From contig JAULJL010000010.1 in the NCBI GenBank assembly GCA_030761205.1, positions 10,449,241-10,513,240 of the forward strand: a stretch of 64,000 bases of DNA. Reading direction: 5' to 3'. The notes beneath the pieces were generated by a model. The model searched no databases, was not told the DNA's origin, and saw only the letters and a program-made list of their open reading frames with translations. A program made the translations under genes and the position numbers. This document shows, in pieces, positions 1 through 9,248 of this stretch (within the stretch, counting starts at the first letter, position 1; each line of letters starts with the position of its first letter). The stretch is from Fremontodendron californicum. Its lineage: Eukaryota; Streptophyta; Magnoliopsida; Malvales; Malvaceae.

Positions 1-1317
1 TCTACTTGATTATTACTGTAGAGGAAATCCAATTTGAAGGCTGAGGAGTTAGGTTCTCTACTTGATTCTGAGGAATTTAACTCTAAACCCGGAATCAATA
101 AGCACCCTTCTCTTTAGCTCATTTTCCAAATAAATATATTTTCTACTCGAATAAGAGGAGATTAACTTAGGACTTTTCATCGAGGAATCAAATTCTCTAC
201 TTGGTAGGATTAAGACTATTCCAGCACCACTTCCAGTAGCAGTTGAAGAATAATTGAAATACAAGTTCCATTCTCTTTCTTCTACATTCACTGAACATAA
301 TTCTTCATAGAATTCACTGAGATGGGAAATGTTTTAATAGGTCTGAAAGTGCTTGAGACTTGATAGCTTTCGGCTGAACAACAGATATATCAAACTCTCC
401 AAGTAGAAGAAGCCATTTTGCTATTCTTCCTGGTAGAGCTAGTCTAGAGAATAAGAACTTGATAGGATAAGACTTGGTTACTACTATGAGTTTATGAGCT
501 AAGAAATAGTGACAGAGTTTCTGAGTAGTGAATACTAATGAAAGACAATGTTTCTTCATTGGTGAATAATTTAATTCACTTTTATGTAAGAATCTGCTCA
601 AGTAATACAGAGATCGTTCTTGCTCTTCCATTTCATGTACCAATAAAGAACTAACCAAATGTGGAGTAGAAGTAAGATACAATATTATTGGCTGGTTTTT
701 CACAGGCATGGTCATGGTTGCTAGAGAAGTCAAAATCTCTTTGATCTTGTCAAATGCTTTGTGCTGCTGTTCACCCCATTCAAATGAAATTCTTTTTTTC
801 AACAAAGCTTGAAAAAGAACTATGATTTCTCCCAAAGATGGAATAAACCTTCTGATGTAATAAAATTTTCCCAACAAACTCTTAAGTTGTTTCTGATTCA
901 TGGGAGGTGGCATAGACTACATAGCTTTTATTTTTGTGGGATCAACATCAATGCCTTTTCTGTGGACCACAAAGCCTAAGAACTTTCCAGCTAAAACTCC
1001 AAATGCACACTTCAATGGATTCATTTGCAATCTGTACTTTCTAGACCACGTAAACACTCTTCTCAAATATCCGAAATGATCTGAGGCTTTCTTGGATTTC
1101 ACCACTATGTCATCTACATAGTCCTCCATACAGTTATGCATCATGTCATGGAATATAACTGTCATGGTGCGTTGATAAGTTGCACCTGAATTCTTTAATC
1201 AAAACGCATGACAGTGTAATAAAAATTACCAAATGAAGTTCGAAAAATGGACTTCTCTGCATCAATTGGAGTCATCTTGATTTGATTGTAGCCACTAAAC
1301 CCATCCATGAATGAGAA
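1..1317 (-). pseudogene. Tat-lineage Ty3/gypsy pol remnant (RT second half, RNase H, archaeal-type RNase H)
   Basis: This is the 3' part of a decayed gypsy polyprotein, interrupted at 1317 by the Athila-like insertion; its upstream part resumes at 10726. From right to left, the minus strand shows RT text ending FMDGFSGYNQI, the RT active-site box YVDDIVVK (about 1098-1120), the connection and RNase H region (314-913, ending ALSDLLKHFPS), and then a second RNase H start, LYFNYSSTATGSGAGIVL (58-291). The second RNase H is a hallmark of the Tat lineage. A base appears to be missing near 1185, producing a frameshift and stop, and there are further stops between 913 and 917 and before 291. In the second RNase H the usual acidic YFD reads YFN. 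It is non-functional, and the element runs off the left edge of the window. Confidence 0.88.
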
Positions 1318-2794
1318 TGATGGAGACTCAATTAAGAGTTGTAAACCCAAGTGCAGGTTATGTTCAAGTAATAAATTCTCGGGTGTCCGAGGTCGAACCA
1401 CAGGGAAGCGTATTAGTAAGTATAAGTTTATAAATATATAAGAAAAAGAAAATAAACAAAATATTAGGGAATCAATAACAAAGAAAGTAAACAAGATATT
1501 AGAGAATCAACAACAAAACATAAAAGAAATTAAACAAAATATAAAAAACAATAAGAAAAGATGTTGAGGTTAGAGAATCCACTCTTGGTGTTATGCTAAG
1601 ATTAATCTTGTTTTATTACACAATTGAAATCCACACATAAGGGAGGTTCCAATCGGAAGGTTTAGCAATTCAGTCCAAATTGTCCAACGTCCATAGCATA
1701 TGATATTATGTTCATTTGGTGTCCTCAAAACTCACAAAAAGAGTCCAAGCATTCCTTATGCCAAGGTATATGTCTACAACAAATCAAGGTTATGAAACCA
1801 AGCATTTACTGTGCCATTTTCATTGTCAATAATGAATCAAGATCCCTACTTTGCAAGTATGATTTTCAACCAAAAGAAAATATTATCTATACTAAATGAT
1901 GATTCATTTTAGCTCATGTTTAAGAGACTAACCTTAGCATTTACCAAGAGCTTCACCTCATCACCTCAACAATATGATTAGCAACACATACTAAAAATGA
2001 AAAGAAATGTAAGAAGCATAAGTAAATAAAGAAAAAGAAAACTAGAGAAAGGAAAAAAGAAGAAAACTTAGAGAATTTTTTTACAATGGCTAATATCCTA
2101 CCAATGTATAATGTATCCCAATACTCATCCAAGGCCCTCTATTTATACACATTTTGGAGGGCTAAATGACAAGAGACAAGCTTTACAAATTTCAAAGGTA
2201 GGTATAATAGGTGGGTGCATTTTTCTAACAATTTTCGTCATATTGTATGACAATTCTGATCAGCCAGCTTGATGGTCGATTTTGTCAATGTTGGAGGCTC
2301 GATCTGATAAAATTGTCTTCTAGAAAAATATACCCCTATCAGTTACGGATCCATAGCCGTTGGAATCAGATCATTTTCTCACGTGGATCAGAAGATATGG
2401 TCAAAATACCAAAACGGTGCAGAACAGACGTCATTGCACATCAGCCAACTTGATGGTCGATTTCGCTAGGGAAAACGACTCCGTTTCAAGAAGTGTAAAA
2501 CATGAAAAAGATAGATATGCCTCTTAGCTTTTCAGGGCTACAAATTTCAGCCTTATTGCTTCAGTGAAACTCGAGATATAGCTGATATGGCAAACGGTGT
2601 CGGAACTGAAACTGAACTGGATTTGCCCTTAATTCTAGTAATCTGAAATTACTCAAAGAAACTTGTGAAAAACACCAAATTACATAAAAATATAAAAGAT
2701 CATAAACACAATTAGACTAAACAATAATAACTCGTATTTGACACAAAACAATAATAAAACATAACTAAAAACTATATAATTATACGAGTTATCA
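1318..2794 (-). repeat. 3' LTR of the Athila-like element
   Basis: This 1477-bp direct repeat of 9249-10725 has TG...CA termini. It is nearly identical to its partner (four substitutions seen). It contains the same TATA-like box (TATTTATA on plus, about 2140-2147) and polyadenylation-rich A/T sequence. Short open frames inside it (for example 1708-1899) occur in both copies and have no recognisable product. Confidence 0.95.
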
Positions 2795-2811
2795 CACCCC
2801 CACACTTAGAT
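2795..2811 (-). other. Polypurine tract (PPT)
   Basis: Read on the minus strand, ATCTAAGTGTGGGGGTG directly abuts the start of the 3' LTR, as expected for the plus-strand primer of an LTR retrotransposon. Similar purine tracts occur at about 3675-3688 (AAGTGTGGGGGAG) and near 4455-4470, embedded in the tail. Confidence 0.85.
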
Positions 2812-4579
2812 TGTTGCTAGTCCCTAGCAACGACTCAATAAAAATAAAATAAGAAAATCTAATCTAATCCATTTTCGTAGGAAATCACGGTGGCACTTAG
2901 CATGTGACACAAGCCTTTAAACCCCTAGGTGTCCCTAGTGGACGAGTTTAGTCTCGTGAGGGTTTACTAGGACGATACCCACAAACATTGAAGACATAAG
3001 AAAAACTAAAAATAATAATTATAACTAATCCTTCCAATATAAATTAGAGATAATCATTGGACAAGTCTTAAAAACTAATCAATAGCTTAAAGAAATTCAC
3101 AAAAAATCTTGCTTGAATGTAAATAGTTTGAGTTAAGCCAATATTAACATAACATATTTCAATCAAAATAGTGTATATTCAAACTTAATCTCAACTTCTC
3201 ACATGGGATACTCTCTTGATTTTCACTCTTTAAAGTAGTGGTAAAGTGTTTACACTCAATCAATCTCATGAAAACACTTCTACCATATGCTTGCTTGTCC
3301 ACCTATTCTCCACTATTTAGATCATACAACTTCATAAATCAAGAGGTCTTTATTCAAGGTTGTAATGGGGCCAAAGGGTTATAATGTGGTTAAAGAACAA
3401 AAGGATAAAGATATCACAAAGGTTCCAAAGAGTTCATAGATTTTAGAGACATAATAAGATCATACAAATAAAACTTCTCAAAACTCTTATAAAGCACATA
3501 ATAACATAGGCTAAATATTCATGTTGAGCCTTTGCTTCATTCTAACCAACTTTGTAACATCTTTTTCTTTACTTTAACTAGAAGTTCAAGAGAAGATTTT
3601 TTTTTTTTTTTTTAATATGAGAATGTATTTGACAATGATCTCTTTCTTTTTCTCTTGACTTTTGCCTCTCTCCTCCCCCACACTTATCTTTTGTTTCTAA
3701 CCCAAATTTTCAACTAAAAATATCCCTTGTTTTTTTTTTTTTTTTTTTTTTGCAATATGTCTCAAAATATAAAAATCCATCTTTAGAACAAGGGTAAGGA
3801 TATAAGTATATTTAGGCTAGGTGTAAGTTGTGGTTACCAATAAAACAGCATATTTAATGTAGGCTCAAATTGGCTCACTAGTGGGGATGTTCTCTTAGAA
3901 CATTAATAATGGATGGCTGTTTGGCTCTGGTTATAATCCTAATGCCTCTATCATATTCATGTTGTCACATGTATCAATATAGTCTCAAACGGTTTAAAGC
4001 AAGTTCTAGAGAATCATGTAATCATAAGAGCACTCAAGAAAGAAATTAGATTGATTTGTATAATGCATCAATCATTATAGGCTCAAAAACTCACAAGGAT
4101 GATTATACAAGTCAGATTAAGTCTAAACATGCTTCTTTCTCAATCAACATATCATATTAACATTGGCTCATAAAAAGGTTGATATCAAGCTCAATTCTCA
4201 TGAAAATCTTCTCACTAATAAATCTGTTTTAGACTTATGCAATTCATATCTCATTATAGTATTGAAAGTAACTAAAACACACTAAAAACACACTAAGCCT
4301 AAACATGTTTTTTTTTTTTTTTTTGAAGATTAAATCAAACTGACAAGGTATGTCTCAAGTCTCCCTTACTCAGACCTTGTTCAGAATGAATACTTCTAAA
4401 TTGCTTAAAACACAACAATTTTTTTTTTTTTTTTAGCAAAATATGTCCCTTACCCCCTACTAAAATATGACATTGTCCCCAATGTCAAATTTTAAAGGTA
4501 GAATTTAGGAGATATTACCTGCAGAGGTTGCTAACCATTTATTATAACTGAGACACAACAAGCAAAATGTTAGATAATG
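2812..4579 (-). other. Non-coding 3' tail of the Athila-like element
   Basis: There is no reading frame of note. On plus it has four long T-runs (about 3597-3614, 3730-3750, 4306-4324 and 4419-4434), which are A-runs in the element's sense strand. Near 4470-4490 the sense strand reads TTGACATTGGGGACAATGTC, an imperfect palindrome followed by a purine tract; similar motifs usually lie between the last ORF and the LTR in plant Athila-type elements. It could hold transcription-end or packaging signals. Confidence 0.6.
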
Positions 4580-5227
4580 TCACAAAGACAAAGTGCAATC
4601 CACTCCTTGCTCGTCCATATCTCTTTTTCTTTTTCCGAGCGTTTGCGAAACAACCGTAGTAGATAAACACTCATAAGCTTGTAGCTTTTTGAGTAAATCT
4701 TCAATGGTTGTAGCAGAAATTATGGTTCTCCTTGCCTCTGAAAACATGAATCCATTATCCACAGCATTATCTAAATATGAAAGCAAATTACTAAAATAAC
4801 CATTAATATTAAGCAAACCAATGGGTTTCTTATTTGTGACCAAAGATGACCAAGAAGCCACGCAAGCTATTTCTTCCAATGTACCCAGACCTCCTGGTAA
4901 AGCAACGAATGCATCGGCAGAATGGTACATGATTGTCATCCGTTCATGGATACTCCAGACTTGTATTTCCTTACCCACGGTAGGTCCACAAAAATCTGTG
5001 AATAGTTTTGGCACGATTCCTAGAACTGGACTTCCTCCGGCGTGTGCTGCTGTAGCGACTGCTCCCATTAAACCCGTACTACCGCCTCCATAAATCAACT
5101 GGATCTTTTGTTGGGAAAGTATTACTCCAACTCTTATGGCTTCATCAGCGAATATGTTATTTTTCCCTGGATAAGCACCTCCAAAGACACAAATTTTTTT
5201 AATGCGCTGGGACGAAGTGCTTTCCAT
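4580..5227 (-). CDS. LOG-type cytokinin riboside 5'-monophosphate phosphoribohydrolase carried by a retrotransposon
   Basis: LOG enzymes release the active free-base cytokinin from its riboside monophosphate in the cytosol. This 215-residue frame has the family's features: a Rossmann start KICVFGGAYPG (11-21), the YGGGSTGLMG loop (46-55), Arg96 in HERMTIM, and the catalytic PGGLGTLEE (111-119) with its glutamates present, followed by KPIGLLNINGYF (134-145). Length is near the family norm, with a basic C-terminal extension (KRKRD). The usual CGSS near the N-terminus reads GGAY, so it is divergent and not a fresh copy of a typical plant LOG. The ATG at 5227 is preferred: the frame is open back to 5464, but that 79-residue extension has no homology I recognise and a splice-acceptor-like site lies at 5242. 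It has no introns, whereas plant LOG genes are multi-exon, which suggests capture through RNA. It occupies the env-like position of the element. Confidence 0.9.
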   Translation of the reverse strand: MESTSSQRIKKICVFGGAYPGKNNIFADEAIRVGVILSQQKIQLIYGGGSTGLMGAVATAAHAGGSPVLGIVPKLFTDFCGPTVGKEIQVWSIHERMTIMYHSADAFVALPGGLGTLEEIACVASWSSLVTNKKPIGLLNINGYFSNLLSYLDNAVDNGFMFSEARRTIISATTIEDLLKKLQAYECLSTTVVSQTLGKRKRDMDEQGVDCTLSL

Positions 5228-5241
5228 TTTTTTTCTAGTGC

Positions 5242-5256
5242 CTGAAAGAGAATGAG
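5242..5256 (-). promoter_or_regulatory. Putative splice acceptor before the LOG-type ORF
   Basis: On the minus strand a short pyrimidine run ends CTCTTTCAG (AG at 5243-5242), and the LOG ATG follows 14 nt later at 5227 with no intervening ATG. If used, it would make LOG the first ORF of a spliced subgenomic RNA. This is inferred from sequence only. Confidence 0.5.
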
Positions 5257-5587
5257 TACATGGTGTAATATATAGAGGACTGAGTAGTGAATCAGACAAG
5301 AGTAATAATGTCGCCGAAAGTGTATCTGACCTGTTAGAAGAAAATGTTAACCTAACAAAAGATTTTTGCGTGATTTCAGGAAGAAAATCAAAAAGAGAAG
5401 AAAAATCAACCGTAAAAGACCAATGCAAAAAAAATCGAGAATAATTACACAAATCGAACAACACGTAAATTAAATCGAAATGAAGTTATTGCAAATCAAA
5501 CCAAAAGCTGAGAAGTCATTTATTGTAGTTGTGACTGTGGCTCACATCTTCCTCTGGTTTTACGTCCAGAAACGGCTTAAACGCCTT
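5257..5587 (-). other. Spacer between the 178-codon ORF and the LOG-type ORF
   Basis: It lies between the stop of the 178-codon frame (5588) and the LOG-type ATG. It is open in the LOG frame back to 5464 and encodes a hydrophobic, low-similarity peptide. I read it as intron or leader sequence rather than protein, but an N-terminally extended product cannot be excluded. Confidence 0.45.
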
Positions 5588-6124
5588 CTATGAGTCGAGG
5601 ATATGCTTCCCATCCAGTTTTCTTACAAGCTGGCAAACAGGGTCTTTTAACATCAGATTCCCAAGATGTTGCCATTCCCTTTGGAATTGCGGCCATAAAT
5701 CAAGAATTTCTCTTTGTACGTCTCCACTAGGATGCGTCTCAAGAGAAAGTTGGATATTACCCAAATTCTCCTTACTCAGTCCATCCTTAATGAATTCAAT
5801 TTTATCATCTCGATTAGAGGACGGAATCCCAATAGAACGACATTTACCGTTACACGTCCATCGTGCACACTTGTGGCAATTTGAACTCATGCGCTTTGTT
5901 CGTCGCTTCTTTGCATAAGTGCTTCTACCTGTACCTGGTAAATGCAAAACAGGAAGATATTCATCTTCACGTACCTTGGCTTCAATTATCCAACGTATGT
6001 CTTCAGGAATCCCTTTGTGCATAAGCATTCTTAATCTTTCAAATCGAACTTGGTAAAGCTTCAGTAAAATATTTCGAGGAAAAGGAGGAAATCGTTTCTG
6101 CAATCTTTTGAGAATATCATCCAT
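5588..6124 (-). CDS. Basic cysteine-cluster protein of the Athila-like element (virus CRP/NABP-like, tentative)
   Basis: This 178-residue open frame lies between gag-pro and LOG. Its N-terminal third (1-60) is basic and probably helical (KRLQKRFPPFPRNILLKLY). Next come a strongly basic patch, YAKKRRTKR (70-78), and a compact cluster with Cys83, Cys86, Cys91 and Cys95 (C-x2-C-x4-C-x3-C), then DDKIEFIKDG (106-115) and an acidic, Trp-containing C-terminal part. A basic patch directly before a four-Cys cluster, followed by a short V/I-x-x-F-I segment, is the layout of nucleic-acid-binding cysteine-rich proteins of carlaviruses and allexiviruses, some of which suppress silencing or act on host transcription. 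That resemblance is from memory and is not proven; it could instead be a diverged retroelement accessory protein. No signal peptide or membrane segment is seen. The ATG at 6124 follows an excellent splice-acceptor-like sequence. Confidence 0.7.
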   Translation of the reverse strand: MDDILKRLQKRFPPFPRNILLKLYQVRFERLRMLMHKGIPEDIRWIIEAKVREDEYLPVLHLPGTGRSTYAKKRRTKRMSSNCHKCARWTCNGKCRSIGIPSSNRDDKIEFIKDGLSKENLGNIQLSLETHPSGDVQREILDLWPQFQREWQHLGNLMLKDPVCQLVRKLDGKHILDS

Positions 6125-6148
6125 CCTGAAAAAAAAATGAAAAAGAAA
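6125..6148 (-). promoter_or_regulatory. Putative splice acceptor before the 178-codon ORF
   Basis: On the minus strand a pyrimidine-rich stretch ends TTTTTTTTTCAG (AG at 6127-6126), and the start codon begins two bases later (6124). The spacing and strength are those of a functional acceptor that would place this ORF first on a spliced RNA. Confidence 0.6.
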
Positions 6149-6266
6149 TTGAAAGAGAAATTTATATACAATATCAGTTTTGTGGGTAGCTGATGGAACC
6201 GACTTAAATAATCACGGAGTACCGTTATCCGCCATTTAACCGGGGTTAAAAAAATTATATTTACAT

Positions 6267-8912
6267 CTAGTTATTTTCAAAACAAGGATCAAAAAGAAAA
6301 ACAACCTCTTCTTGAGTAACATGATTTTCCAAAAAGAGTTTGAGTCTTTGTCCATTTACCTTGAATACGTTACCTTTTTGAGGATTCTCAATGTTAACTG
6401 CTCCATAATGATACACATGCTTAACCACAAATGGACCAGTCCATCTTGATCTCAACTTACCAGGAAATATGTGAAGTCTAGAATTATAAAGTAGAACTTT
6501 TTGCCCAACATCAAATGTTTTTCTTGAAATTAACTTGTCATGAAAGGCTTTAGTTCTTTTTTTATGAATTTTAGAATTCTCATATGCATCATTTTTGAGT
6601 TCCTCAAACTTTTGTTTCCAACAATGCTTAACCTGAAAAGAATTTAACAAAGAATCAGTGTGTGAAATTTCTGAAGCATTATCAAACTCACATTCAATTA
6701 AATAAGCTTCTAAAGGATCATGGAATGTGGTAGTGGTGAGATGTTCATGAACAAGTTCTTCAATGAAATCCACTTCATGTACTTCTGAATCATCACCAGG
6801 TTGCTTGCAAATGTTGAACACATTTAATTCTAAAGTCATATTTCCAAAAGAAATGTTCAAATTACCATTCCTGCAATTTATCAGAGCATTAGAAGTTGCA
6901 AGAAATGGACGGCCTAATATAACAGGAATTTGAACATTTGGATTTGAAACAGGATGTGTGTCCAAAACAATAAAATCAACAGGGAAGTAAAAATTATCAA
7001 TTTGAACCAAAACATCTTCAACTATCCCTCGAGGAATTTTTACAGAACGATCAGCTAGTTGAAGTGTAACAGGTGTTTCCTTGAGTTCACCTAAACCTAA
7101 CTGTTGATAAACAGAAAAAGGCAAAAGATTAACACTAGCACCAAGATCAAGCAATGCACGTTCTATTATAGTGTTTCCAATGATGCATGAGATTGTTGGA
7201 CATCCAGGATCTTTGAATTTTGGTGGAGTAAGGTGCTGAATGATTGAGCTCACACTTTCCGTCAGAAATGCTTTCTTTTGTACATTATGTTTCCTTTTAA
7301 CTGTGCACATGTCCTTCAAAAATTTAGCATAAGATGGAACTTGTTTGATTGCATCCAATAAAGGAATGTTAATCTTAACTTGTTTGAAAAGTTCATAAAT
7401 TTCTGCATTTTGATTCAAATTCTTTATTGTTTGCAACCTTTGAGCAAAAGGAGCAGGATGCATACCTTTTTCTTTGTCCAAATTTTCAAGAAGTTCAGAC
7501 TTACCATCATCCTTACCATTACTTTTCGGAGGGGAAGGAGGATCTTGGTCTTTTGATGGAATGTTTTTGTCAATTGCCTTTCCACTTCGAAGAGTTGTGA
7601 TAGAACTGGCATTTTCCTGTTGAGTTTCATTGGAGCAAGAAACAAGACATTGAGTAGAAGGGTTAGGCTGAGGTTGAGCAGGAAACTTACCTTTTTCTTG
7701 AGTGCGTAATGAAGCTGTCAATGTGGACAAGGTGTTTTTGATCTCATTGATGTCCTGTGAAGTTTGGTTATTCACATTTGCTTGTGTTTGCATGAATGCT
7801 TGCAATGTCTCTTCCAAGGTTTGTACACGTGAAGGTTGATAGGAAAAAGTGTTGCCCGACTTTTGAGATTGTGGTACCTGAACATGATTATTATTCCGCC
7901 AACTGAAGTTGGGATGATTTCTCCATTCAGGGTTATACGTTTCAGAGTAAGGAGAAGGAAAAGGCTTTTTAAATGTGTTTATGGAATTTACTTGATCATG
8001 CAACGCTTCTTTAAGAATGGGAATGTTTGGACATTCAGAAGTGGAGTGTCCCATGATTTCACAAATTCCACAACTTTCTTCATTTTTAACCGTTTTGACT
8101 TCTTTTACTTCTCTAAGTTCCATGGCTTCAATCTTTCTAGCCAAATTAGCTACTTTAGCTTTTATCTCATCTTCTTGACTATAATGATATTTACCTCTGT
8201 TAGAAACAAGATTAGATCTATTGGAACTTTCAGAGGAATTATCTGTGTGCCAGGCTTGAGAGTTATCTGCCAAATGGTCTAGGTAGTCAAAGGCTTCTTC
8301 AGGTTCTTTTTCTAGAAACTCACCGTTACACATTGTTTCAACAAATTGTTTAGTTTCGGGAGTTAAACTTTCATAAAAGAAACTAATAAGACGCCATTTT
8401 TCAAAACCATGATGTGGACAAGAACTTAACAAATCTTTAAAACGCTCCCAACACTGAAAAAATGCTTCATTTTGATTTTGATTGAAATTTTGAATCTGTC
8501 TTTTCAAAGCAGTAGTTTTATGTGCTGGGAAAAATTTCTTTAGAAACTCAGTTTGTAATTCTTGCCATGTGCCAATTGACCTTGGTTTTAAATTATGAAG
8601 CCAAATTTTTGCTTTATCTTTTAAAGAAAAAGGAAATAATTTTAGCTTGACAATTTCATTTGTACATTGTTGGTCATTAAAGGTGACACATACATCTTCG
8701 AAGTCTTTTAGAAACGAGTAAGCACTTTCCGATTCTAACCCATGGAAATTTGGAAGCAAAGCTATCATACCTGGTTTAAAACGAAAGTTGTTTGCATTGA
8801 GAGGAAAAATAAAACAAGAGGGTGATGAGCTTCGAGTTGGTTGCAAGTAGTCACGCATGGTGCGTACTTGTCTGTTCTCATCTTCAGCATGAACACTTTC
8901 ATTGTCAGCCAT
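6267..8912 (-). CDS. Athila-type Gag-protease fused to the integrase C-terminus (881 aa)
   Basis: This is an uninterrupted frame. Residues 1-230 are an Athila-style Gag; a CCHC zinc knuckle lies at 281-294 (CGICEIMGHSTSEC); a Gln/Asn/Pro-rich linker follows. The retropepsin-like domain covers about 565-700, with active site LLDLGASVNLLP (587-598) and ILGRPFL (665-671); DLG in place of DS/TG is common in this lineage. From about residue 770 the protein becomes the C-terminal end of an Athila integrase: ELKNDAYENS, then FDVGQKVLLYNSRL (800-813), FPGKLRSRWTGPF (816-828) and FKVNGQRLK (850-858). RT, RNase H and the integrase catalytic core are gone, yet the join is in frame with no stop. It probably makes capsid and protease for a non-autonomous element, with the chromatin/DNA-binding integrase tail as a passenger or retained function. 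Nothing in the frame looks decayed. Confidence 0.93.
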   Translation of the reverse strand: MADNESVHAEDENRQVRTMRDYLQPTRSSSPSCFIFPLNANNFRFKPGMIALLPNFHGLESESAYSFLKDFEDVCVTFNDQQCTNEIVKLKLFPFSLKDKAKIWLHNLKPRSIGTWQELQTEFLKKFFPAHKTTALKRQIQNFNQNQNEAFFQCWERFKDLLSSCPHHGFEKWRLISFFYESLTPETKQFVETMCNGEFLEKEPEEAFDYLDHLADNSQAWHTDNSSESSNRSNLVSNRGKYHYSQEDEIKAKVANLARKIEAMELREVKEVKTVKNEESCGICEIMGHSTSECPNIPILKEALHDQVNSINTFKKPFPSPYSETYNPEWRNHPNFSWRNNNHVQVPQSQKSGNTFSYQPSRVQTLEETLQAFMQTQANVNNQTSQDINEIKNTLSTLTASLRTQEKGKFPAQPQPNPSTQCLVSCSNETQQENASSITTLRSGKAIDKNIPSKDQDPPSPPKSNGKDDGKSELLENLDKEKGMHPAPFAQRLQTIKNLNQNAEIYELFKQVKINIPLLDAIKQVPSYAKFLKDMCTVKRKHNVQKKAFLTESVSSIIQHLTPPKFKDPGCPTISCIIGNTIIERALLDLGASVNLLPFSVYQQLGLGELKETPVTLQLADRSVKIPRGIVEDVLVQIDNFYFPVDFIVLDTHPVSNPNVQIPVILGRPFLATSNALINCRNGNLNISFGNMTLELNVFNICKQPGDDSEVHEVDFIEELVHEHLTTTTFHDPLEAYLIECEFDNASEISHTDSLLNSFQVKHCWKQKFEELKNDAYENSKIHKKRTKAFHDKLISRKTFDVGQKVLLYNSRLHIFPGKLRSRWTGPFVVKHVYHYGAVNIENPQKGNVFKVNGQRLKLFLENHVTQEEVVFLFDPCFENN

Positions 8913-8931
8913 GGTAGGAGTTGTATTAGAA

Positions 8932-8943
8932 AGATTACCTGAA
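8932..8943 (-). promoter_or_regulatory. Putative splice donor in the leader, just before gag
   Basis: The minus strand reads TTTTTCAG then GTAATC, with the exon/intron join at 8939/8938, 26 nt upstream of the gag ATG. Joining it to the acceptors at 6126 or 5242 would remove gag-pro and expose the downstream ORFs. The same bases also fit an acceptor (TTTTTCAG), so its use is ambiguous. Confidence 0.4.
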
Positions 8944-9028
8944 AAAGTTTCACAATAAAATCTAACTAAACGACGAGATCTAAAATCACGTCGCTAAACA
9001 AGCATAAAACAAAGTTAATATACAAATT

Positions 9029-9195
9029 AGGCGGTATAACCAGCCAATAAAAATAAAACAAAGTTAATATACAATATAAATATAAATATATAGAAAATTA
9101 GGCGGTATAACCAGCCAATAAAAATAAATATAGGCGGTATAAACAGCCAATAAAAATAAATATAGGCGGTATAACCAGCCAATAAAAATAAATAT
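9029..9195 (-). repeat. Short tandem repeats in the 5' leader
   Basis: The plus-strand motif AGGCGGTATAACCAGCCAAT followed by AAAATAAATA recurs at 9029, 9100, 9132 and 9164. The last three are spaced exactly 32 bp apart; the first is 71 bp away. It lies between the PBS and gag, where packaging or translation signals usually sit. Confidence 0.85.
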
Positions 9196-9224
9196 ACTTA
9201 TAAACTTATATACTTAGTATTGCC

Positions 9225-9242
9225 TCCCCGGCAACGGCGCCA
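9225..9242 (-). other. Primer-binding site (tRNA-Asp type)
   Basis: Minus-strand TGGCGCCGTTGCCGGGGA lies six bases after the 5' LTR. It is complementary to the 3' end of plant tRNA-Asp(GUC) including CCA, the primer typical of Athila elements. Confidence 0.9.
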
Positions 9243-9248
9243 AAAACT

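Noticed and set aside
1708..1899. 63-codon frame found identically in both LTRs
   Set aside because: Duplicated only because it lies in the LTR; no product recognisable.
4821..5093. Plus-strand 90-codon frame
   Set aside because: It is the antisense shadow of the LOG-type ORF.
5228..5464. N-terminal 79-residue extension of the LOG-type protein, possibly a targeting peptide
   Set aside because: It has no family similarity, and a strong splice-acceptor-like site lies just before the inner ATG. The inner start gives the normal LOG length.
7836..8282. Plus-strand 148-codon frame
   Set aside because: It is antisense to the gag-protease ORF, with low-complexity aromatic composition.
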